From: Brasilonema sennae CENA114
Lineage (GTDB): Bacteria > Cyanobacteriota > Cyanobacteriia > Cyanobacteriales > Nostocaceae
Assembly: GCF_006968745.1 (NCBI RefSeq)
Contig: NZ_CP030118.1
Coordinates: 7,342,253-7,406,252 of the forward strand
Length of the DNA: 64,000 bases
Reading direction: 5' to 3'
The notes under the pieces are model-generated. The model searched no databases. It had not been told where the DNA came from and worked only from the letters and a program-made list of their open reading frames with translations. The translations under genes were made by a program, and so were the position numbers. This document shows, one piece after another, positions 62,434 to 64,000 of the stretch (the stretch's first letter is position 1; each line of letters opens with the position of its first letter).

Positions 62434-62779
62434 AAACTTTTTTCAAAAGGAACTTAACTAAGTGAACCGGAATAAACCAGGGTAAATTACTTCAGCTAAA
62501 TTGCTTGCTCGTAAATGAAATGGGACTTTTGGGAACTTATAAAGATATTTCAATATTTTCTCCCTAGAGTCGTATTTCTACAATTGTTCTGATGGTAGTT
62601 GTGATGTTTTCTTATGATAAATGAAAATGGTAATTGACAAAAAGAAAATTAACTTAAGTTAAAAAGATGTTTTAAGGGTTCCTTCCAACGAACTCTGGTG
62701 GGCACATACTGGGCGATGGTCCCAAAAGGGCAATTGCCGGATGGGCAAACTTATGGCAGGATATCGCATTTGTGCATAA
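62434..62779. other. intergenic, nothing specific
   Basis: 346 bp upstream of menA and downstream of the NACHT gene. AT-rich with a short GGGCGATGGTCCCAAAAGGG dyad near 62710. No gene or strong promoter was recognised. Confidence 0.45.
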
Positions 62780-64000
62780 TTAGCAACTTGGGTTATTAAG
62801 GCAATCAATCAACAACTGTTTTGCATTGTCATATTGGGTTTCATCATCCGCCACAAGACTATCGAGTTGGCGTTTCATCAACTGCAACAGGTAGTCTGGG
62901 TTTGGCAACATCTGGACTGCGAACAAAAAGACTTCTCGCCAGCGTTTCTCACTCATATGGCAGACAAGGTTTTGAAAAGCTTCTTGTGCATGTGATGGTG
63001 GACTAGCAACAATTTTTCTGGCAGCAAAGTATTTCTGAAAGATGATGTGGCCAAAGGAGTAAATACCTCTTGCTCGCTCAACCAGTAAACCATGCTGAGC
63101 TTCTATAGATTTCAAAATATCTTCGCTGTCAACTTGAAGTGTTTCTAAAAAGGTGCTATTCTCAGGAGATGTATGGATATGATGGGATATCCCTTGCTTA
63201 ACGGCACTTACCTTGAAGAAGTACTCGCCACGTTCAAAGGTCGTCCAAGCAATTTGACTTAGCATATCTTCTTTATCCTGCCGAGATTGTTTATAAACCT
63301 GATTTCGCTCAATACCGCGTTTGGCATCCCATTTTTTGAGTAATAAATCTACTGCTTCTTGATAAAGCTGCAAACAATGAGTTGGAAAATCTGCTGTTTC
63401 GTCAAACACCAAGCATAACAGAGTCAGCAGCAAGGGATTACTTGCTAGTTCTTTAAGCGGCTGACTTGCTTGCAGCTTTTGCACAAAGCGTTCTGCTTGT
63501 AGCGTATCTTGAGCTTGAAACCATTTGGCGGCAAAGTCAGCGATTTGTTGGTCATCAAAATCGGCAACTTCCACTTCGGTGAATTCTTCAAAAGTATATT
63601 CCAGCGCTGCAATCCGGCAAGTTATAACTATAGAATTGGCACAAAACCGCGTTGAAACGTTGCGAATCTCCTGTAGCACTCGGTTAAGCTCAGTTTTTTT
63701 GACTTCATCTAATCCATCTAATAAAAGTAGCGATCGCCCTTGAGTCAAAAGCGTGAGAACTGTTTGAGGTTCAACAACTCCACATTCCTCAAATTGTACT
63801 GTGATGTAGTCCAACAAGCTTGGTTGCCCTTTAGTTTCAGCAAAGTCCTTAAGGGTGATAAAAATTGGGACAAGATTCGACAAAAACTGATCGGAATTAC
63901 ATTGAGTTGCTACCCATTTCAAAAACGTCGTTTTACCCGAACCTGGTTTTCCCCAAATCCAATGCTTGTTGTAGCGTTCTACCCTTTCGAGTCCTGAGAT
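62780..64000 (-). CDS. NACHT-domain STAND ATPase, 5' end outside the window
   Basis: At least 406 codons of a NACHT NTPase whose start lies beyond the right edge. Walker A GKPGSGKTTF lies near the edge, Walker B is RSLLLLDGLDEV, followed by the winged-helix-like region (CQLYQEAVDLLLKKWD in family form LQLYQEAVDLLLKKW) and EAQHGLLVERARGIYSFGH. It ends at DCLNNPSC, without the long repeat or effector tail found in many cyanobacterial NACHT proteins, so the sensor must be N-terminal or the tail is lost. STAND NTPases act in immunity or stress signalling. Partner unknown. Confidence 0.9.
   Translation of the reverse strand: MSGLERVERYNKHWIWGKPGSGKTTFLKWVATQCNSDQFLSNLVPIFITLKDFAETKGQPSLLDYITVQFEECGVVEPQTVLTLLTQGRSLLLLDGLDEVKKTELNRVLQEIRNVSTRFCANSIVITCRIAALEYTFEEFTEVEVADFDDQQIADFAAKWFQAQDTLQAERFVQKLQASQPLKELASNPLLLTLLCLVFDETADFPTHCLQLYQEAVDLLLKKWDAKRGIERNQVYKQSRQDKEDMLSQIAWTTFERGEYFFKVSAVKQGISHHIHTSPENSTFLETLQVDSEDILKSIEAQHGLLVERARGIYSFGHIIFQKYFAARKIVASPPSHAQEAFQNLVCHMSEKRWREVFLFAVQMLPNPDYLLQLMKRQLDSLVADDETQYDNAKQLLIDCLNNPSC

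Overview
The window is chromosomal DNA of a cyanobacterium, most likely a filamentous heterocyst-forming type (Nostocales). The evidence is NdhH, the phylloquinone genes menA and menG, a COP23 protein, cyanobacterial families such as DUF3120 and the TIGR03279 radical-SAM protein, many GCGATCGC (HIP1) sites, heptanucleotide tandem repeats (STRR type), and dense GC-rich palindromic intergenic repeats. The genus cannot be named from sequence reading alone.

Layout. 1-6.8 kb: a cut-off IS200/IS605 tnpB, a DUF1003 protein, a GH13 alpha-amylase, a Deg/HtrA protease and a quinone-oxidoreductase-like enzyme. 5.7-11.1 kb: three leftward signalling genes (CBS-PAS histidine kinase, receiver-EAL, receiver-kinase). 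11.7-16 kb: a GHL10-type glycosidase-like protein and the TIGR03279 protein. 16.3-24.8 kb: an iron/cobalamin-type ABC importer whose permease gene is separated from its ATPase and binding-protein genes by about 5.8 kb of accessory DNA. That DNA holds an HxlR regulator, a six-copy 119-bp tandem array, an SDR/monooxygenase pair, a decayed mazEF module and two EAD1-domain genes (an FGE/C-type-lectin-like protein and a trypsin-like protease). 24.8-28.7 kb: uppP, a DUF3120 gene and long repeat-rich spacers. 28.7-35.2 kb: the aa3-type cytochrome oxidase locus (ctaB and ctaA leftward, ctaCDE rightward). 35.3-40 kb: a broken small membrane protein gene, COP23, a double ATPase of peptide-importer type and an internally repeated VDG-x-RPI protein. 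40.2-48.6 kb: a signalling cluster (three stand-alone receivers, CheB, Crp-like regulator, CheR-PAS, PAS kinase) and a small probably autoregulated DNA-binding protein. 48.7-54 kb: rsmH, ndhH, midA, a tiny membrane protein and a 3-hydroxyisobutyrate-dehydrogenase-like enzyme. 54-59 kb: a leftward LamG / GMC oxidoreductase / GH13 set and a broken PepSY gene. 59-62.4 kb: a GST, menG and menA. 62.8 kb to the end: a cut-off NACHT ATPase.

The strongest unusual signal is the 3' end of the EAD1-FGE gene. The last C-type-lectin segment (20539-20604) has 16 of 22 codons ending in C at the positions normally varied in FGE-fold targets of diversity-generating retroelements (DGRs). No reverse transcriptase or template repeat lies in the window, so it would be a remote DGR target. 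Next to an EAD1-protease, it looks like a diversifying conflict or recognition module. Other notable items are a nine-unit heptamer repeat read in frame inside midA, a receiver whose phospho-acceptor Asp is Asn, a TTGTACAAG operator cluster over the promoter of a small regulator, and a tandem duplication that copied the last codons of uppP.
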